From: Janthinobacterium psychrotolerans
Lineage (GTDB): Bacteria > Pseudomonadota > Gammaproteobacteria > Burkholderiales > Burkholderiaceae_D
DNA: 64,000 nucleotides
Direction of reading: 5' to 3'
Assembly: GCF_001677885.1 (NCBI RefSeq)
Contig: NZ_LOCQ01000051.1
Location: forward strand, 124,001-188,000
How positions within the stretch are numbered: the stretch's first letter is position 1; each line of letters opens with the position of its first letter. Below are positions 27,190 through 36,492 of this stretch, one piece after another. The notes below the pieces were generated by a model that saw only the letters and a list, made by a program, of their open reading frames with translations, did not search any database and was not told where the DNA came from. The position numbers and the translations under genes were made by a program.

Positions 27190-27702
27190 TTATTGCTGTG
27201 CAGGCTCAATGGACACCCTGAGGCGGATGCGCTCGCCCGGGTCGTACGACATGATGCTGGTGTAGTTGCGGCCGCGGTAGTCATACGTGACCTGATAGCC
27301 GTTGTTGCGCGATTCCCAATGATCGACCTGGCGGCATTGCTTGATGGCCTGTTCCTGGCTGCCGCCCTGGTAGTTGTTCTGGTTGTCGACGCGGTCGCCC
27401 ACCACGGCGCCGGCAATCGCACCGGCGGCGGCGGCGGCCGTGCGGCCATTGCCGCTACCGACCTGGCTGCCCAGCAGGGCGCCGGCGATGCCGCCGACGA
27501 TGGAGCCGCCGGCGCTGCGCTGTTGCGGCGGCGCCTGAACCTGCACGTATTCCGTGCGGCATTCCTGGCGCGGGCGGTTGATCTGCTCCACTTGCGGCAC
27601 GACGCGCACGACCTTGCCGAAATCTTCAAAGTCGGTAGCCTGGGCGAGTGGCAAAGCACCGATACAAAGGACTGACATGATCAATTTGGCTTGCAGGTTC
27701 AT
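27190..27702 (-). CDS. Exported glycine-zipper 2TM protein
   Basis: 170 residues with a signal peptide (LIMSVLCIGALPLAQA). The centre holds a glycine-zipper pair (GGSIVGGIAGALLGSQVG, then AAAAAGAIAGAVVGDRV) as in the SlyB/Pcp/YMGG family of outer-membrane-associated proteins, followed by a small domain CRQVDHWESRNNGYQVTYDY, which recurs in such proteins. No lipobox Cys is visible. Probable envelope-integrity role, inferred from the fold only. GAGG lies about seven bases before the start. Confidence 0.85.
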   Translation of the reverse strand: MNLQAKLIMSVLCIGALPLAQATDFEDFGKVVRVVPQVEQINRPRQECRTEYVQVQAPPQQRSAGGSIVGGIAGALLGSQVGSGNGRTAAAAAGAIAGAVVGDRVDNQNNYQGGSQEQAIKQCRQVDHWESRNNGYQVTYDYRGRNYTSIMSYDPGERIRLRVSIEPAQQ

Positions 27703-28115
27703 TTCTTACCTCGTTATGTGGAGAACTTTCAGGGTCTGGCAGCTGGACTGTTGTTCGATTGGATTTGACAACATGAATCCAGTGTAATCCGCCTGCGCCC
27801 GCGAGTGTCATACTGCTGGCAACAAAATGTAACAGCAACAGCACCTTGCCCCTCAGTCTGTAACATGCACTTTCAATCGATACAAAAGATTGAAACCCGG
27901 TTGAAACTCGTGGTTTGTAACAAATCTTGCGTTTGATATCATATTCGGGTTGATTCACAGAGGACAACACGTTACCCTAATACGCGTATGGTTTTAAAAA
28001 AACGCAGTCCGTCGTGCCAGCATGGCGACCGGTACACCGCGTGCGTATTGACCCGCAGGCGGCAAATGCAACAAGCACAACAGATCCATACATAACAGGT
28101 CGATTTGAGGGAAAA
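27703..28115. other. Non-coding stretch between divergent genes
   Basis: About 413 bp, noticeably richer in A+T than its neighbours. It separates the divergent glycine-zipper and barstar-like genes and must hold both promoters, but I see no strong -35/-10 pair, repeat or RNA structure. A 30-odd-codon frame from about 27988 has no ribosome site and is not called. Confidence 0.5.
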
Positions 28116-28514
28116 ATGAGTTTGTTAATAACCGTGCCGCCCAACCTTGTCCAGTCCATCCGCGCCTTCCGCGTGACCGAGTTACAAGACGAGGCGGCTC
28201 GTCTCGGGCAGCACTTCTTATATGCCTACTGCAACACCGGCCTGACCAAGCAGCAAGTCATCGGTCTGATCGCGGAAGCGTTCCTGTTTCCCAAAAGCCT
28301 GGCCAAGAATTTTGACGCCTTGCGCCTGTGCCTGACCGACACCATGCACAAGGCCGGCCCCCAGACAGGTTTCCTGGTAGTGCTCGAGCAATTGCCCAAT
28401 ACGCAGAAATTCGACAAGGAAGCGCGTGAAACCCTGCTCGACGTGTTTCGCGATGCGGCCGACTACTGGGCCGAGAAAAAAGTCCCGTTCCGCGTCTTTT
28501 ACTCCTTCGAATAG
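28116..28514 (+). CDS. Barstar-family protein
   Basis: 132 residues. From about residue 40 it follows barstar, the barnase inhibitor: LTKQQVIGLIAEAFLFPKSL, then KNFDALRLCLTD, GFLVVLEQL, and ARETLLDVFRDAADYWA with the C-terminal strand FRVFYSFE. Barstars bind extracellular-type ribonucleases in the cytoplasm and protect the producer. No ribonuclease or toxin gene is near, so a target cannot be named. The ATG at 28116 has GAGGGAAAA upstream. It has an N-terminal extension of about 40 residues compared with the smallest barstars. The next gene is purN on the same strand, about 100 bp away. Confidence 0.85.
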   Translation: MSLLITVPPNLVQSIRAFRVTELQDEAARLGQHFLYAYCNTGLTKQQVIGLIAEAFLFPKSLAKNFDALRLCLTDTMHKAGPQTGFLVVLEQLPNTQKFDKEARETLLDVFRDAADYWAEKKVPFRVFYSFE

Positions 28515-28617
28515 CCGCCGTTCCTGCCTATCGCGGTTCGCGCTGGCGCATGCTGCGCCGCAACAATAATGCCGGCCTTTCTAGATTCACGTCGCCATAG
28601 CGGGTACAATGCGCGCT

Positions 28618-29226
28618 ATGAAAAATATCGTTATCCTTATTTCCGGACGCGGCAGCAATATGGAAGCGGTCGTGCGCGCGGCAAAAGCCGAGCAATGGCC
28701 GGCCCGTATCGCCGCCGTCATCAGCAACCGTGCCGACGCACAGGGCCTGGTATTTGCTGCGGAACAGGGGATAGCGACCGCAGTCGTTGCCAACAAGGAT
28801 TACGCCAGCCGCGCCGAATTTGACGCGGCCCTGCAGCAAGTGATCGACGGTTTTGCCCCCGACCTGGTGGTGCTGGCCGGTTTCATGCGTATCCTGACGG
28901 AACCGTTTGTCGAGCATTACGCGGGACGCATGCTCAATATCCACCCGTCGCTGCTGCCGCTGTTCCCGGGCATGGCGACCCACCGGCAGGCGCTCGACGC
29001 CGGCGTGACGGAACATGGCGCGACCGTCCATTTCGTCACCGCCGAACTCGACCATGGCCCGGCCGTGGCCAGCGCCACCGTCCCGGTCTTGCCGGGCGAC
29101 ACAGAAGACAGCTTATCGGCGCGCGTGCTGGTACAGGAACATCTGCTCTACCCGCGCGCCATCCGCCTGTTCATTGACGATAAACTGTCGATCGAGCATG
29201 GCCAGGTCCGCGTGGACCCTCAATAA
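28618..29226 (+). CDS. purN: Phosphoribosylglycinamide formyltransferase (GART)
   Basis: 202 residues. Uses 10-formyl-tetrahydrofolate to formylate GAR in step 3 of purine synthesis. It begins with KNIVILISGRGSNMEAV (phosphate loop) and has the catalytic motif LNIHPSLLPLFPG with HGATVHFVTAELDHGP (Asn, His and Asp of the family). The ATG at 28618 has no Shine-Dalgarno and a TACAAT -10-like hexamer ends 7 bases upstream, which suggests a leaderless or very short-leader transcript. The rRNA methyltransferase gene follows after 21 bp. Confidence 0.96.
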   Translation: MKNIVILISGRGSNMEAVVRAAKAEQWPARIAAVISNRADAQGLVFAAEQGIATAVVANKDYASRAEFDAALQQVIDGFAPDLVVLAGFMRILTEPFVEHYAGRMLNIHPSLLPLFPGMATHRQALDAGVTEHGATVHFVTAELDHGPAVASATVPVLPGDTEDSLSARVLVQEHLLYPRAIRLFIDDKLSIEHGQVRVDPQ

Positions 29227-29247
29227 AATATTACAGGAAGAATAACA

Positions 29248-30570
29248 ATGAGATTGCCACCAGCGATACTTGCCAATGCTGAAGAAGTGTTGCGCGAAAT
29301 TTTACGTTTCACGGCGCCGGCCGACACTACCTTGTCGCGCTATTTCCGCGACCATCCGCGCCTCGGTTCGCGCGAACGCGGCGCCATCGCCGAAGGCATT
29401 TATGCCGTGCTGCGCAACAAATCGTTTTTTACCGATTTCGCCGAAGCGGGCAATGGCCCGACCATGCGCCGCCTGACCATCCTCGGCCTGGCCGAAGCGA
29501 TGGGCGCCGATTCGCTGGGCGGGCTGACGGAAGAAGAAGTGGAATGGCTGGAACGCATCAAGCAGATCGACCGCAATCTGATGCCGGCCAATATGCGCTC
29601 GAACATGCCGAAGTGGCTGTTCGACAAGCTGATCGCCCAGTTCGGCGAAGCCGAAACCATGCTGCTGGCCGACGCGCTGAACGCGCCGGCGCCGCTGGAC
29701 CTGCGCGTCAACTCGCTCAAGTCCACGCGTGAAGATGTGATGCTGGCGCTGGCCGAAGCACCGATTCTCAGCACGCCGACGCCGTTCGCGCCGCTGGGCC
29801 TGCGCGTGCTGAAAAAGCCATCCCTGCAAAACATGCCCCTGTTCCAGAGCGGCGCCATTGAAGTGCAGGACGAAGGCAGCCAGATTTTGTCGCAGATCGT
29901 CGGCGCCAAGCGCGGCGAGATGGTGGTCGACTTCTGTGCCGGCGCCGGCGGCAAGACGCTGGCCCTGGGTGCGCTGATGCGCAACACCGGTCGCCTGTAC
30001 GCGTTTGACGTATCCGAAAAACGCCTGGCCAAGCTGAAACCGCGCATGGCCCGCAGCGGCCTGTCGAACGTCCATCCGGTGCAGATCGCGCATGAGCGCG
30101 ACGCCAAGATCAAGCGCCTGGCCGGCAAGATCGACCGCGTGCTGGTCGACGCGCCATGCAGCGGCCTGGGCACCCTGCGCCGCAATCCCGACGTGAAATG
30201 GCGCCAGCAGCCGAACTCCATCGTCGAGTTGCAAGCGAAACAAGCTGCGATCCTGGCCGGCGCGGCGCGCCTGGTCAAGGGCGGCGGCCGCCTGGTGTAC
30301 GCCACCTGCAGTTTCCTCAATGAAGAAAACGATGTGATCGCCGAGCAGTTCCTGGCGGCGAACCCCGACTTCACCCTGGTGCCGATGAACAAGGTACTGG
30401 CCGAGCAGAAGATCGAGCTGGACATGGGCGACTACTTGAAACTGCTGCCGCATCTGCACCAGACCGACGGCTTCTTTGCCGCCGTGTTCGAGCGCAAGCC
30501 GATGCCGAAGAAAGTCTACGCTGACGAAAAACCGGCCGACGAGGCCGACGCCGCCTACGCTGCGGAGTAA
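29248..30570 (+). CDS. RsmB/NOL1-NOP2-Sun family RNA (cytosine-5) methyltransferase
   Basis: A 440-residue SAM-dependent m5C methyltransferase. An N-terminal NusB-like helical domain (about 1-150) is followed by a Rossmann domain with VVDFCAGAGGKTLALGA (SAM loop), the catalytic VLVDAPCSGLGTLRRNPD and the second Cys in VYATCSFLNEEN. Two-Cys architecture is that of RsmB/RsmF relatives that modify 16S rRNA. The tail after 415 is acidic and unrelated. Very likely co-transcribed with purN (21 bp gap). Which rRNA position is modified cannot be read from sequence. Confidence 0.92.
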   Translation: MRLPPAILANAEEVLREILRFTAPADTTLSRYFRDHPRLGSRERGAIAEGIYAVLRNKSFFTDFAEAGNGPTMRRLTILGLAEAMGADSLGGLTEEEVEWLERIKQIDRNLMPANMRSNMPKWLFDKLIAQFGEAETMLLADALNAPAPLDLRVNSLKSTREDVMLALAEAPILSTPTPFAPLGLRVLKKPSLQNMPLFQSGAIEVQDEGSQILSQIVGAKRGEMVVDFCAGAGGKTLALGALMRNTGRLYAFDVSEKRLAKLKPRMARSGLSNVHPVQIAHERDAKIKRLAGKIDRVLVDAPCSGLGTLRRNPDVKWRQQPNSIVELQAKQAAILAGAARLVKGGGRLVYATCSFLNEENDVIAEQFLAANPDFTLVPMNKVLAEQKIELDMGDYLKLLPHLHQTDGFFAAVFERKPMPKKVYADEKPADEADAAYAAE

Positions 30571-30677
30571 TTGTTTTACTGGCGGCCGCTGCGCTCGCAG
30601 CGGCCGCTGTTGTTTCCAGCCAGCCCGCCTGGCGTGAGCACTCGCTCATCCTGTAATGCCTTCCATTCGCCTCCGCC

Positions 30678-32036
30678 ATGAACCAGACTCCGCTGCTCAA
30701 CCTGATCACCGACTTTGTCGATGATTTCCGCCAGCCCGCCATTTTGTGGCAGGCGCTCGTCATCGTCGCCTGCCTGGCTTTGAGCTGGGCCTTCGTGCGC
30801 CAGCTGCGCGCGGTGCTGGCCAAACGTGCCGATGCTTCCACGCCGCCTGCCAGCGCCGAAGTACGTACTCGCACCGAAAGCTTTATCCGCATCCTGACGC
30901 CGGTGCTGACGGCCTTGCTGCTGGGCCTATCCCAGCATTTCCTGGCCAGGTTCCAGAGCGTCAACCTGCTCAGTATCGCCATTCCCCTGTGTACCTCGAT
31001 GGCCCTGGTGCGCTTCGGCTTTTATGTGTTGCGCCGCATCTTTGCCCGTCGTGGCGACATCAGTCCCGCCATGCAGTTGCTGGAAAAAGTGTTTACGGTG
31101 GTGGTGTGGCTGGGCATGGCCCTGTATATCACGGGCCTGTGGCCGGAATTGCATGAATTTCTGGAAAGCATCATCGTGCCACTGGGCCGCAACAAGGTGT
31201 CGGTCGCCGCCATCTTGCAAGCCGCTATTTCGGTCGCCGTGCTGATGGTGCTGGCGATGTGGGCCGGCACCTCGCTGGACGAGCGCCTGATGAAAATGCA
31301 GGGTCTGCACTCGTCGCTCAAGGTGGTGGTCTCGCGCATGGGGCGCGCCGTGCTGATCCTGTTTTCCGTGCTGGTCAGCCTGTCGCTGGTGGGCATCGAC
31401 CTGACGGTCTTGTCGGTATTCGGCGGCGCCTTTGGCGTGGCGCTCGGTTTCGGCCTGCAGAAGATCGCCGCCAATTTTGTGTCCGGCTTTATCATCCTGC
31501 TTGACCGCAGCCTCACCATCGGCGACATGATCACGGTCGGCCAGTTCAGCGGTAAAGTCACCCAGATCAATACGCGCTATACTGTGTTATTGGGCGGCGA
31601 TGGGGTTGAATCCATCGTGCCCAATGAAATGCTGATCTCGGGCGGCGTGCAGAACATGTCGCTCAGCAATCGCATGGTGTGGCTGTCTGCCACCGTATCG
31701 GTTGGCTACGAGACCGATATCGACGTCATCTTCCCGCTGCTGGAACAAGCGGCCGCCAGCGTGCCGCGGGTTTCAACAAGCAAGCCACCGTCGGCGACCC
31801 TGGTGCGCTTCGGCGCCGATGGCCTGGACCTGCAGATCGGCTTCTGGATCTCCGACCCGGAAAACGGCACCGGCGGGGTGAAATCGAATGTGAACCGCGC
31901 GATTTGGCGGACGTTGCAGCAACATAAGGTATCCGTACCATTCCCGCAACGCGAATTGCGGATTATCGGCACACCGCCCGCCACGCTGGCCGGCGAAACA
32001 GAAGGGGCGCCCACGCCTCCTGGCACTCAGCCCTGA
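30678..32036 (+). CDS. MscS-family mechanosensitive channel
   Basis: 452 residues. Several N-terminal membrane spans (about 20-200) precede the MscS core: the pore helix and signature GVALGFGLQKIAANFVSG and LDRSLTIGDMITVG, followed by the beta and alpha/beta cytoplasmic cage ending PFPQRELRI. Larger than E. coli MscS (286) by extra N-terminal spans. Function in hypoosmotic relief is inferred from family. The C-terminal tail is Thr/Pro/Gly-rich. Single gene after the RsmB-like gene, 107 bp away. Confidence 0.93.
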   Translation: MNQTPLLNLITDFVDDFRQPAILWQALVIVACLALSWAFVRQLRAVLAKRADASTPPASAEVRTRTESFIRILTPVLTALLLGLSQHFLARFQSVNLLSIAIPLCTSMALVRFGFYVLRRIFARRGDISPAMQLLEKVFTVVVWLGMALYITGLWPELHEFLESIIVPLGRNKVSVAAILQAAISVAVLMVLAMWAGTSLDERLMKMQGLHSSLKVVVSRMGRAVLILFSVLVSLSLVGIDLTVLSVFGGAFGVALGFGLQKIAANFVSGFIILLDRSLTIGDMITVGQFSGKVTQINTRYTVLLGGDGVESIVPNEMLISGGVQNMSLSNRMVWLSATVSVGYETDIDVIFPLLEQAAASVPRVSTSKPPSATLVRFGADGLDLQIGFWISDPENGTGGVKSNVNRAIWRTLQQHKVSVPFPQRELRIIGTPPATLAGETEGAPTPPGTQP

Positions 32037-32168
32037 CCTCGCTGCTGCTTTCAAAGTTGCCTCATCACACCCTTTAGGGCGTACAATCACGCCTAAAATT
32101 GACGATGCCGGACCGCTGGTGCCTTGCTGGCGCGACCGTGAACAAGCCCCATCCACTCTGGAGTAGTA

Positions 32169-33377
32169 ATGACATTGAGTTCCGTTTTACACGACGTTCT
32201 GCAGTTCATGGCAACCGGTATGACCGATCTGTCGGCATGGCAGGTGTTTGCCTATACCATGGCGGTGACCCATATCACCATTGCCAGCGTCACGATTTAC
32301 CTGCATCGCCACCAGGCGCACCGCGCGCTGGAATTGCACGCCATTCCCAGCCATTTTTTCCGTTTCTGGCTGTGGCTGACCACCGGCCAGGTCACCAAGG
32401 AGTGGGCGGCCATCCACCGCAAGCACCACGCCAAGTGCGATACGGAAGAAGATCCGCACAGCCCGGTCACGCGCGGCATCAAGAAAGTGTTCTGGGAAGG
32501 CGCCGAGCTGTACCGTGCTGAGTCGAAAAACCTCGAAACCATGGCCAAATACGGCCATGGCACGCCAACCGACTGGATCGAACGCCATCTGTACACCAAG
32601 TACAGCTGGCTGGGCGTGGTGCTGCTGTTCTTCATCAACTTCGCGCTGTTTGGCGTAATCGGCATTTCCGTGTGGGCCGTGCAGATGATGTGGATACCCG
32701 TGACGGCGGCCGGCATCATCAACGGCATCGGCCACTACTGGGGCTACCGCAACTACGACTGCGCCGACGCGGCCACCAACATCATCCCGTTCGGCATCCT
32801 GATCGGCGGCGAGGAACTCCATAACAATCACCATACGTATGCAACGTCGGCCAAGCTGTCGTCAAAATGGTATGAGTTCGATATCGGTTGGGCGTATATC
32901 CGCGGCCTTGAAATGCTGGGCCTGGCCAAGGTGAAAAAGCTGGCGCCGGCGCCGAAGTTTTCCCACGGCAAGCTGGAAGCCGATTTCGATACCCTGCAGT
33001 CGGTGATCGCCAACCGCTACGACGTGATGGCCAAGTATGCCAAGTCGATCAAGTCGGCCTGGAAGGAAGAGCTGGAACACCTGAAGGACAAGGCCGAGCT
33101 GGAAAAGCGCTTTTTGAAATCATCGCGCAAGCTGATGCAGCGCGAGCCGGGCAAGCTGGCCGACGCGCATCACGAGCAGCTGTCCGAGCTGTTCCAGCAC
33201 AGCAAGGCGCTGGAAACCATGCACCATATGCGCGTCGAACTGGGCGCCATCTGGGAACGTTCGCACTTTACGCGCGAACAGTTGCTGCACAAGCTGCAGG
33301 ACTGGTGCGTACGCGCCGAAGCGTCGGGCATCAAGTCGCTGCAGGAATTTTCCTTGCGCCTGCGCAGTTACGCGTAA
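32169..33377 (+). CDS. Acyl-CoA/acyl-lipid desaturase with C-terminal helical extension
   Basis: 402 residues. An integral-membrane di-iron desaturase with the three histidine boxes HRHQAH (46-51), HRKHH (83-87) and HNNHH (218-222), and hydrophobic spans around 20-45, 62-78 and 147-190. This is the delta-9 type (DesA/OLE1-like) that introduces a double bond in membrane acyl chains. The family core ends near residue 255; about 145 further residues, rich in Lys/Glu/Leu and likely helical or coiled coil, form a cytoplasmic tail. A terminator follows. No regulatory partner gene is adjacent. Confidence 0.9.
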   Translation: MTLSSVLHDVLQFMATGMTDLSAWQVFAYTMAVTHITIASVTIYLHRHQAHRALELHAIPSHFFRFWLWLTTGQVTKEWAAIHRKHHAKCDTEEDPHSPVTRGIKKVFWEGAELYRAESKNLETMAKYGHGTPTDWIERHLYTKYSWLGVVLLFFINFALFGVIGISVWAVQMMWIPVTAAGIINGIGHYWGYRNYDCADAATNIIPFGILIGGEELHNNHHTYATSAKLSSKWYEFDIGWAYIRGLEMLGLAKVKKLAPAPKFSHGKLEADFDTLQSVIANRYDVMAKYAKSIKSAWKEELEHLKDKAELEKRFLKSSRKLMQREPGKLADAHHEQLSELFQHSKALETMHHMRVELGAIWERSHFTREQLLHKLQDWCVRAEASGIKSLQEFSLRLRSYA

Positions 33378-33394
33378 GCGGTACTGGCTTCATC

Positions 33395-33422
33395 AAGGCT
33401 CCGCAGCGCGGGGCCTTTTTTT
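33395..33422 (+). terminator. Intrinsic terminator of the desaturase gene
   Basis: AAGGCTCCG / CGGGGCCTT stem with one T-G wobble and loop CAGCG, followed by seven T, about 18 bp after the stop. Confidence 0.85.
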
Positions 33423-33456
33423 CGCCTTGCCGATGGCGGCAAAACTTCTGGACGAA

Positions 33457-33483
33457 AAAAAACCGCTCGGAAGCGGCTTTTTC
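33457..33483 (-). terminator. Intrinsic terminator of the rpmB-rpmG operon
   Basis: On the minus strand, CCGCT / AGCGG stem with loop TCCG flanked by A and T runs, about 18 bp after the rpmG stop. It faces the desaturase terminator. Confidence 0.8.
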
Positions 33484-33500
33484 GTCGAAGCAAAGATCGA

Positions 33501-33668
33501 TTACTTGATCTTGGTTTCTTTGTACGTTACGTGCTTGCGTGCTTTGGGATCAAATTTCATGATCTCCATTTTCGCAGGCGTCGTACGCTTGTTTTTGGTG
33601 GTCGTGTAGAAGTGACCCGTACCGGCGGTCGATTCTAACTTGATTTTGTCGCGGCCTGATTTTGCCAT
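33501..33668 (-). CDS. rpmG: Large-subunit ribosomal protein L33
   Basis: 55 residues: begins [20 protein letters not shown] and ends [16 protein letters not shown], the standard L33 pattern without the zinc Cys pairs (the C-minus form). GGGAG seven bases upstream of the ATG. Follows rpmB by 22 bp in the same operon. Component of the 50S subunit near the E site. Confidence 0.97.
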   Translation of the reverse strand: MAKSGRDKIKLESTAGTGHFYTTTKNKRTTPAKMEIMKFDPKARKHVTYKETKIK

Positions 33669-33690
33669 GATAGCTCCCTTGTTCTGCTAA

Positions 33691-33927
33691 TTAGACTTTT
33701 TCGCCACGAGCGCGCATGTCGACCAATACGGCGTCGATGCCGACTTTATCGATGACGCGCAGACCGGCGTTGGACAAACGCAGGGAGACCCAGCGGTTTT
33801 CAGATTCAACAAAAATACGACGATTTTGCAAGTTAGGCAAAAAACGACGTTTGGTTTTGTTGTTTGCATGGGAAACATTGTTGCCGACCATCGGCTTCTT
33901 CCCAGTGACTTGGCAAACACGTGCCAT
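33691..33927 (-). CDS. rpmB: Large-subunit ribosomal protein L28
   Basis: 78 residues: starts [20 protein letters not shown] and continues [17 protein letters not shown], the full L28 pattern. It has AAGGAG upstream. First gene of rpmB-rpmG; radC lies upstream on the same strand, an arrangement common in proteobacteria. Component of the 50S subunit. Confidence 0.98.
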   Translation of the reverse strand: MARVCQVTGKKPMVGNNVSHANNKTKRRFLPNLQNRRIFVESENRWVSLRLSNAGLRVIDKVGIDAVLVDMRARGEKV

Positions 33928-33966
33928 GGCGCACTCCTTAAAGACATTCCAAATTGGAAAAACGAG

Positions 33967-33995
33967 AGTATATCCAAAAAAATCAGAATTATCAA
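33967..33995 (-). promoter_or_regulatory. Promoter of rpmB-rpmG
   Basis: On the minus strand, TTGATA, 17-bp spacer, TATACT, ending about 40 bp before the rpmB start. The stretch around it (33928-34172) is A+T-rich, as usual for ribosomal-protein promoters. Confidence 0.75.
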
Positions 33996-34172
33996 TGACT
34001 TGCGAAAAACAATTGTGTCATTTTGATTGGATTTTATTTAACATTGTGCGGTGATATGGTTTCAGTCATGAAAAACCTTGTAAACCTCATGATTTACTGT
34101 TAGGCAAGCATCGGGGCAGGCGCACGTATGTCCTTGTTTACACAGGTAAACTGCCGCAAACGCGCATGCACG

Positions 34173-34847
34173 CTAGAGTTGCCCGTGTTCTGCGAAGGAA
34201 TGCACCTGCCGTCCCGCCACCACGAAATGGTCGAGCACCCGCACATCGACCAGCGACAGCGCCTGCACCAGCGAGCGGGTCAGCAACAGATCCGATTCGC
34301 TGGGGTCGGGCGTGCCGGAAGGGTGGTTGTGCGCGAGAATCACGCTGGCCGCGTTATGCTGCAGCGCCTGCTTCACCACTTCGCGTGGATAGACGCTGGT
34401 ATGGGTCAGGGTGCCCCTGAACATTTCCCTGGCCGTGATCAAGCGGTTCTTGACGTCCATGAACAGCACATAAAATGACTCATGGCCGAGGTTGCCCATG
34501 GTCATGCGCAGGTAATCCTTGACCGCGTGCGGCGAACTCAGAGCCTGGCCCGAGTGCAGCTCTTCGACGATGGCGCGCCGCGCCAGCTCCATCACGGCCT
34601 GCAATTGCGCGAACTTGGCGCTGCCCATGCCGTGCACGGCCGAAAAACTGACCAGGCTGGCGCCGAACAGGCCGCGCAGCGAGCCGAAGTGCTCGACCGT
34701 GTCGCGCGCCAGCTCGACCGCGCTCTTGCCGCGCACGCCGGTGCGCAGGAACACGGCCAGCAGTTCCGCGTCCGACAGCGTGTGGGCGCCGTCCTCGATC
34801 AGCCGTTCGCGGGGCCGCTCGCGGGCAGGCCAGTCCTTGATACCCAT
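34173..34847 (-). CDS. radC: RadC-family JAMM/MPN protein
   Basis: 224 residues. N-terminal helix-hairpin-helix-like region ([20 protein letters not shown] and [18 protein letters not shown]) and a C-terminal MPN domain with the metal motif HNHPSG and PSESD (H173, H175, D186). The family is widespread but its biochemical role is unsettled; the old link to DNA repair is not supported by E. coli work. The ATG at 34847 follows AGGAG; the frame is open 50 codons further up but without support. It is upstream of, and on the same strand as, rpmB. Confidence 0.92.
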   Translation of the reverse strand: MGIKDWPARERPRERLIEDGAHTLSDAELLAVFLRTGVRGKSAVELARDTVEHFGSLRGLFGASLVSFSAVHGMGSAKFAQLQAVMELARRAIVEELHSGQALSSPHAVKDYLRMTMGNLGHESFYVLFMDVKNRLITAREMFRGTLTHTSVYPREVVKQALQHNAASVILAHNHPSGTPDPSESDLLLTRSLVQALSLVDVRVLDHFVVAGRQVHSFAEHGQL

Positions 34848-35086
34848 GGTTGTCTCCTGGAGGGCAGTGGCTGCCGGATTCCTGATTATCGTCCTGTCAT
34901 CCATGGTCTTGCTGATCTGGTCAAAGCATTGTGTGAAAAAGCAGGAAGAACTTGATGTGGATGTGGTTGGCAGAGAAATATTATTTCCAAAAGGCAATTA
35001 TTAAAATGTACAATTGCCAACTTGAGGTCATGGCCGTCCAGTACTGCGATGGCGTGGCTACTTTATGGGTACTGATCAATACAGAG

Positions 35087-36319
35087 ATGATGAAGAAAAT
35101 AATTGCACTGTTTCTTGCTGCCGGCTTGCTGTCAGCGCTACCCTTGCAAGCGCAAGATATCAATAACCTGACGCCGGAACAGCAGAAACAACTGCTGACG
35201 CTGTTGCTCAAGCAGCAGCAGGGCGGCTTGCAGCTGCCGCCGGCGGCCTTGCCGGCCGCGGCAAACAATGGCCTGCCACAGCGCACGGAAGCCAGTCTGG
35301 CTGCCGAGTTCAATCAATTCCCGACCCTGACGCAAGGGGTGCAATTCGAGCGTTTCCGCGATGGCTTTGCCATCAACGGCCAGCGCTATATCGACGCCGA
35401 GGGCAAGATCACGGCCTATGCTGTTGACGCGCAATCGGGCGACTTTACGTATCTGGCGGAAACCCATCCCGGAGAATACGTGCTCAAGGCAGGCCGTGCC
35501 ATGACCCAAAGCGAGCCCGTCACGATTGCCACTGCACAGAAACAGGGCATGATCTGGCAAGTCACGGCAGTGACGGGCAAGAAGTTCAACGGCTACCGCT
35601 TGATCCCGTCTTCGCGTGGCTTCGTGATCGCGCGCGACAACACGGGTTTCCGTTATATACCGGGCAGTGGCAGCACGAATATCGTCGCGCCGGAAGAGTT
35701 TTCGATCGCGGCCCTTCAAAATGGCGATATCGCCAATACCGGCTATATCTTGCTGGAGCGCACGCCGACCTCGAACGGCACGCAGCCCGGCAATTCGCTG
35801 GGGGCGCTGTTCAGCGCCGTGCAATCGCTGGGCAGCGTGGTGGGCGTTGGCAGGAAAGAAGACTATGCCTTGCTCAACATGCAGAACAGCCGCATGGTGC
35901 CGGTTAATATTTCCCTGGAAAGCAAGCAGGTGCAAGTGATGAGCGCCTGCAAGCAAAAAAATTTCCTGATTGCCAAGTGCGCGCAGATGGAGTCATTTGA
36001 GAGCGCCTTCGAACCGAATGGCACGCGCAACATGAGCCACTATTTCTGGCGCATCAACTGGTTCAATGTGCCGGGGCGTCCCGTCCTGGTTTCGCAGGAA
36101 GGCGGCTTGGGCAAGGTGACGGCCACCGATCTGAACAGTGGCAAGAAAGTGGTGCTGTTCGAACGTGCGCTGGGCATTGCCAGCTTTGCCGCCACCCAGG
36201 ACGCGCATGGCAAGATCAATGTGACGGCGCAGATGGGGTTTTCCAGCGAGTCGCGCCAGGATGTGGTCGCCTTGCTCGACAGCCTGCCGAATGTGGCGGA
36301 AACCGCTGCGGTGAATTGA
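35087..36319 (+). CDS. Exported protein of unknown function
   Basis: 410 residues with a signal peptide (KKIIALFLAAGLLSALPLQA, cleavage near QAQD) and a Gln-rich stretch (TPEQQKQLLTLLLKQQQGG) at the mature N-terminus. The rest appears beta-rich and includes repeated FDG/ING-type turns (FRDGFAINGQRYIDAEGKI). No family recognised. Two adjacent ATGs (35087, 35090) could start it. It diverges from radC with 239 bp between; no clear promoter seen there. Confidence 0.75.
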   Translation: MMKKIIALFLAAGLLSALPLQAQDINNLTPEQQKQLLTLLLKQQQGGLQLPPAALPAAANNGLPQRTEASLAAEFNQFPTLTQGVQFERFRDGFAINGQRYIDAEGKITAYAVDAQSGDFTYLAETHPGEYVLKAGRAMTQSEPVTIATAQKQGMIWQVTAVTGKKFNGYRLIPSSRGFVIARDNTGFRYIPGSGSTNIVAPEEFSIAALQNGDIANTGYILLERTPTSNGTQPGNSLGALFSAVQSLGSVVGVGRKEDYALLNMQNSRMVPVNISLESKQVQVMSACKQKNFLIAKCAQMESFESAFEPNGTRNMSHYFWRINWFNVPGRPVLVSQEGGLGKVTATDLNSGKKVVLFERALGIASFAATQDAHGKINVTAQMGFSSESRQDVVALLDSLPNVAETAAVN

Positions 36320-36492
36320 GTCCGGCAGTGTTTTTGCAGTAAGCGGGCGGGCCATGCCGTGCCTGCCTGGCCCCGCCATCTTCCCTGTCCCTTCCTTTGC
36401 CGCCCCTGCCGCTTCTTTGACGACGCGATGGGGCGGGCGCGGCCAGTGTGGCTTACAATATCGCTTTGCATCAGTTATCTGAAAACATCACT

